Shown piece after piece: positions 61,873 through 64,000 of a stretch of DNA of 64,000 bases. The position numbers and the translations under genes were made by a program. How positions within the stretch are numbered: position 1 is the first letter of the stretch; every line of letters starts with the position of its first letter. This DNA is from Alphaproteobacteria bacterium (GTDB lineage Bacteria > Pseudomonadota > Alphaproteobacteria > Rs-D84), in NCBI GenBank assembly GCA_017535105.1, contig JAFXUI010000005.1, positions 1 through 64,000 on the forward strand, in the 5' to 3' direction. The notes under the pieces were generated by a model. The model saw nothing but the letters and a program-made list of their open reading frames with translations, did no database searches and had not been told where the DNA came from.

Positions 61873-62418
61873 TTATTTACCTTGCTTATTTGTTTCGACA
61901 TAACTTGGACGCAGATACATTGGAATTACCGGTTCGCCGGTGTTTGCTTTCAATTTTTGTTGAACAATTTGAACGCCCTGTTTTAAATCAAATGGTTTAT
62001 GCCCAACGGTACGTGGCCATTCCATTTGCTTGGTTTCAATTTCATCAATTGACATAGTGCAGGGCGCCAATGTGTTCGCGCCGACAAAGAAATCACCGTG
62101 TCCAGATTCAATCGCAACAAACGCGTCCGGCGTTGCCGCCAAATACAATTCAAATGCGTTGATTGGAACAACCGGAATATTTAATCCCATCGCCAAACCC
62201 TTGGCATATGCGATGCCGATACGAATGCCGGTAAAACTGCCGGGACCAACGACAACACCAATTGCGGTAATGTCGCCCCAAGTTGCGCCACATTCGGCAA
62301 TGAATTTTTCCGTTTCGGTGGGCAAAGCCAATGATTGTTTGTCGGTTGTGACACGTTTGTATTGATTATCCAACACAAACTCCAAATCGGCCGAAGAAGA
62401 GTTTATTATTAAAATCAT
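61873..62418 (-). CDS. tsaB: tRNA t6A biosynthesis protein TsaB
   Basis: The product is 181 aa from ATG 62418 (MILIINSSSAD), coupled by an ATGA overlap to the preceding orphan gene. TsaB (YeaZ) is an ASKHA-fold partner of TsaD in making threonylcarbamoyl-A37. Signatures: VGPGSFTGIRIGIAYAKGLA, VVPINAFELYLAA and the C-terminal PMYLRPSYVE. Some N-terminal residues are atypical (SSSADLEF in place of a more usual DTS). MtaB, which modifies the same base further, is encoded at 48719. Confidence 0.92.
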   Translation of the reverse strand: MILIINSSSADLEFVLDNQYKRVTTDKQSLALPTETEKFIAECGATWGDITAIGVVVGPGSFTGIRIGIAYAKGLAMGLNIPVVPINAFELYLAATPDAFVAIESGHGDFFVGANTLAPCTMSIDEIETKQMEWPRTVGHKPFDLKQGVQIVQQKLKANTGEPVIPMYLRPSYVETNKQGK

Positions 62419-62801
62419 TTTTGTTTCCAATTATCGAACAGTTGATATAACATTTTGGACCCGATTTCACCAGGTCTTTCAATCGGGAAATAGCGTTTGT
62501 TCATAACAACACAAGAATATACCGCCGGCATAATTACATTGTTGTCGGGCAAACTATCCACCTTTCTTTTTATCACAGAAATGTTATACAGGTTGGTGTG
62601 TACCAACATACAATAATCAACAAAACCGCCATCGGCCACGTTGAACAATTTGCCTCTTTCTATGCGATTTGACCACGGGTTTTTGTGAAAGTCATCTTGG
62701 ATAAAATCATACAACAGAAGATCGTATTTGGTTTTCGCGTCTAATTTAGTTTCGTCAACCTTGGTTCCTGTTGCTGTTTTGTTATTCATTTTGTCGTTCA
62801 T
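62415..62801 (-). CDS. Orphan protein between lon and tsaB
   Basis: The product is 128 aa and no family is recognised. A Lys/Thr-rich N-terminus is followed by KYDLLLYDFIQDDFHKNPWSNR and a hydrophobic middle without a membrane-length segment. It overlaps lon and tsaB by 4 nt each (ATGA), so it is translationally coupled on both sides and almost certainly expressed. It resembles loosely the orphans at 61162 and 61494 in size and aromatic content, without clear homology. Confidence 0.7.
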   Translation of the reverse strand: MNDKMNNKTATGTKVDETKLDAKTKYDLLLYDFIQDDFHKNPWSNRIERGKLFNVADGGFVDYCMLVHTNLYNISVIKRKVDSLPDNNVIMPAVYSCVVMNKRYFPIERPGEIGSKMLYQLFDNWKQK

Positions 62802-64000
62802 AACCGCACCCCAAATCCAATCTTTTTATTCAATCCAACCGAGTGGTGAACCGACAATAATTCATCAATTTTGGCAATGGTAAAGTCCGTTGGAGCGTCA
62901 TTGCCGTCATTTTTCAGTAACGCACGGCGTAACATTGCGGTTATTTCACGTTGTAATTCACGGACGCCTTCTTCGCTTGTGTAATTTTGAATAATATGGC
63001 GAATAGCATCGTCCGAAATAGTGATGTTTTCAAATGCCCAGCCAGTGTCGTGTGCCGCACGCTTGATTAAATGCTCGCGTGCGATACGGACCTTGTCGTC
63101 CATGCTGTACCCTGGAATTTCAATAATTTCCATACGGTCTTTTAATGCACTTGAAATATTCAATGAATTTGCCGTTGCGATAAACAGAACGTTAGACAAG
63201 TCGAAATCAACCTCTAAATAATGGTCTCGGAAAGATTTGTTTTGTTCGGGGTCCAAAATTTCCAATAATGCGGACTCTGGATCGCCACGCCAATCGCGTC
63301 CCATTTTATCAATTTCGTCCAGCACGATAACCGGATTATTTGCCTTGCAACGCTTTAATGCGTCCATAATACGACCCGTTTGTGCACCGATATATGTTTT
63401 GCGATGACCGCGGAAATGCGCTTCGTCTGAAATACCACCCAGTGATATGCGTTGATATTTCCGGCCCAACGCCGCCGCAATAGATTTACCAAGCGATGTT
63501 TTACCAACGCCCGGTGCACCAACGAAACACAAAATGCTGCCCTGGTTTTTGCCGGTCTTTTTCATAACGGCGATATGTTCCAAAATGCGTTCTTTGACCG
63601 CGTCCATACCGGTATGTTCGCTGTCCAATACCGCACGTGCGGTTTTCAGGTCAATCGGTTGAATATCCATTTTATCCCATGGCATAGACAGCAATTCGTC
63701 CAAATATGCTTTTAACAGGCCGCCTTCGTTCGACATTGGGGACAATGTGCGCATACGCCGCCATTCAGACATTGCTTTTTCTTTCGCTTCATCGGGCATT
63801 GCGGATTTTTCAATACGGCCACGCATATTTTCGGCATCCATTTCTTCGTTGTCTTCGCCCATTTCATGCTGGATAGCGCGCATCTTTTCCTGTAAAATCG
63901 CTTCGCGGCGACCTTTTTCCATTTGCTGATTGATACGGCGGTTGATTGAATCTTCAATCTTCATCGTTTCCGCCATAAGATTCACTTGTTCCAGCAAAAT
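62798..64000 (-). CDS. lon: Lon-family AAA+ ATPase lacking the protease domain (5' end beyond window)
   Basis: About 400 codons are present; the N-terminus lies outside the window. The linker helix region INQQMEKGRREAILQEKMRAIQHE is typical Lon. The AAA+ module has Walker A CFVGAPGVGKTSLGKSIA, Walker B VIVLDEIDKMG, sensor 1 FIATANSLN and the alpha subdomain EEGVRELQREITAMLRRAL. The frame then ends in LNKKIGFGVRL and TGA, where Lon normally continues for about 200 residues with a Ser-Lys dyad. No protease-domain sequence follows in any frame. TGA is used as stop elsewhere in this window, so readthrough is unlikely. It may act as a chaperone-like unfoldase, or pair with another protease. Confidence 0.85.
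   Translation of the reverse strand: MLLEQVNLMAETMKIEDSINRRINQQMEKGRREAILQEKMRAIQHEMGEDNEEMDAENMRGRIEKSAMPDEAKEKAMSEWRRMRTLSPMSNEGGLLKAYLDELLSMPWDKMDIQPIDLKTARAVLDSEHTGMDAVKERILEHIAVMKKTGKNQGSILCFVGAPGVGKTSLGKSIAAALGRKYQRISLGGISDEAHFRGHRKTYIGAQTGRIMDALKRCKANNPVIVLDEIDKMGRDWRGDPESALLEILDPEQNKSFRDHYLEVDFDLSNVLFIATANSLNISSALKDRMEIIEIPGYSMDDKVRIAREHLIKRAAHDTGWAFENITISDDAIRHIIQNYTSEEGVRELQREITAMLRRALLKNDGNDAPTDFTIAKIDELLSVHHSVGLNKKIGFGVRL

Noticed and set aside
62795-62800. TGA at the end of lon being read as tryptophan or selenocysteine
   Set aside because: TGG encodes tryptophan throughout, TGA ends other genes such as the HIT gene, and the frame after this TGA meets another stop within four codons.

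Overview
The window looks like chromosome from a low-GC, genome-reduced alphaproteobacterium, probably a host- or gut-associated uncultured lineage of the RF32 / 'Enterousia' type. That placement is inference. It rests on alphaproteobacterial neighbourhoods (tilS-ftsH, dac-holB-tatD, mtaB next to rpoZ), Gram-negative envelope genes (bamD, rlpA, murJ, lipoproteins), housekeeping proteins of ordinary length, and giant cysteine-rich surface proteins. Five complete tRNA genes are present: Asn-GUU, Arg-ACG, Gly-GCC, Ser-GGA and one CAU tRNA. No rRNA, CRISPR array, transposase or integrase was seen.

Layout. 1-3.9 kb: tRNA-Asn, an AT-rich orphan membrane gene, a tRNA-Asn half gene and a PcfJ-like protein fused to about 18 leucine-rich repeats. 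3.9-12 kb: fabI, a tandem pair of orphan paralogues, ligA and two tandem CotH-kinase-like membrane proteins. 12-22 kb: groES-groEL, HIT, DUF167, LOG, tilS-ftsH, an M23 peptidase, prmC, a lipoprotein hydrolase and an MFS-like carrier. 22-33 kb: tRNA-Arg with an odd repeat cassette, smr-tdk, rlpA, murJ, bamD, dcd, era, queA-tgt and small orphans. 33.2-40 kb: tRNA-Gly and two large mosaic surface proteins. 40-50.5 kb: lysS, a possible RelA/SpoT-fold protein, a cold-shock protein, a PHP phosphatase, rpsD, the dac-holB-tatD-smpB operon, mtaB, rpoZ and tRNA-Ser. 50.6-54.8 kb: an accessory stretch with orphan genes, an ankyrin protein, an exported flavodoxin, a lipoprotein, ybaK and a pseudo-hydrolase. 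54.9-59.2 kb: a 1442-residue surface protein. 59.3-64 kb: a CAU tRNA, a Pif1-like helicase, and a minus-strand operon of lon (apparently without its protease domain), an orphan, tsaB, two tandem orphan paralogues and rimI.

The most interesting signals are these. (1) The three giant surface-protein genes share an unusual promoter, TTGCGY-N18-TAC(G/C)AT with a GCG plus T-rich spacer. Two of them also lack an ATG start and share a nearly identical C-terminal module, so they look like a co-regulated surface-display set. (2) About ten genes have the -10 hexamer only 6-8 nt before the ATG, which predicts leaderless mRNAs. (3) Two tRNA genes are followed by the same arrangement of terminator, inverted copy of the tRNA 3' end, direct copy of the tRNA 3' end and second terminator. 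(4) The Lon homologue stops after its AAA+ module. (5) An alpha/beta-hydrolase appears to have lost its whole catalytic triad.
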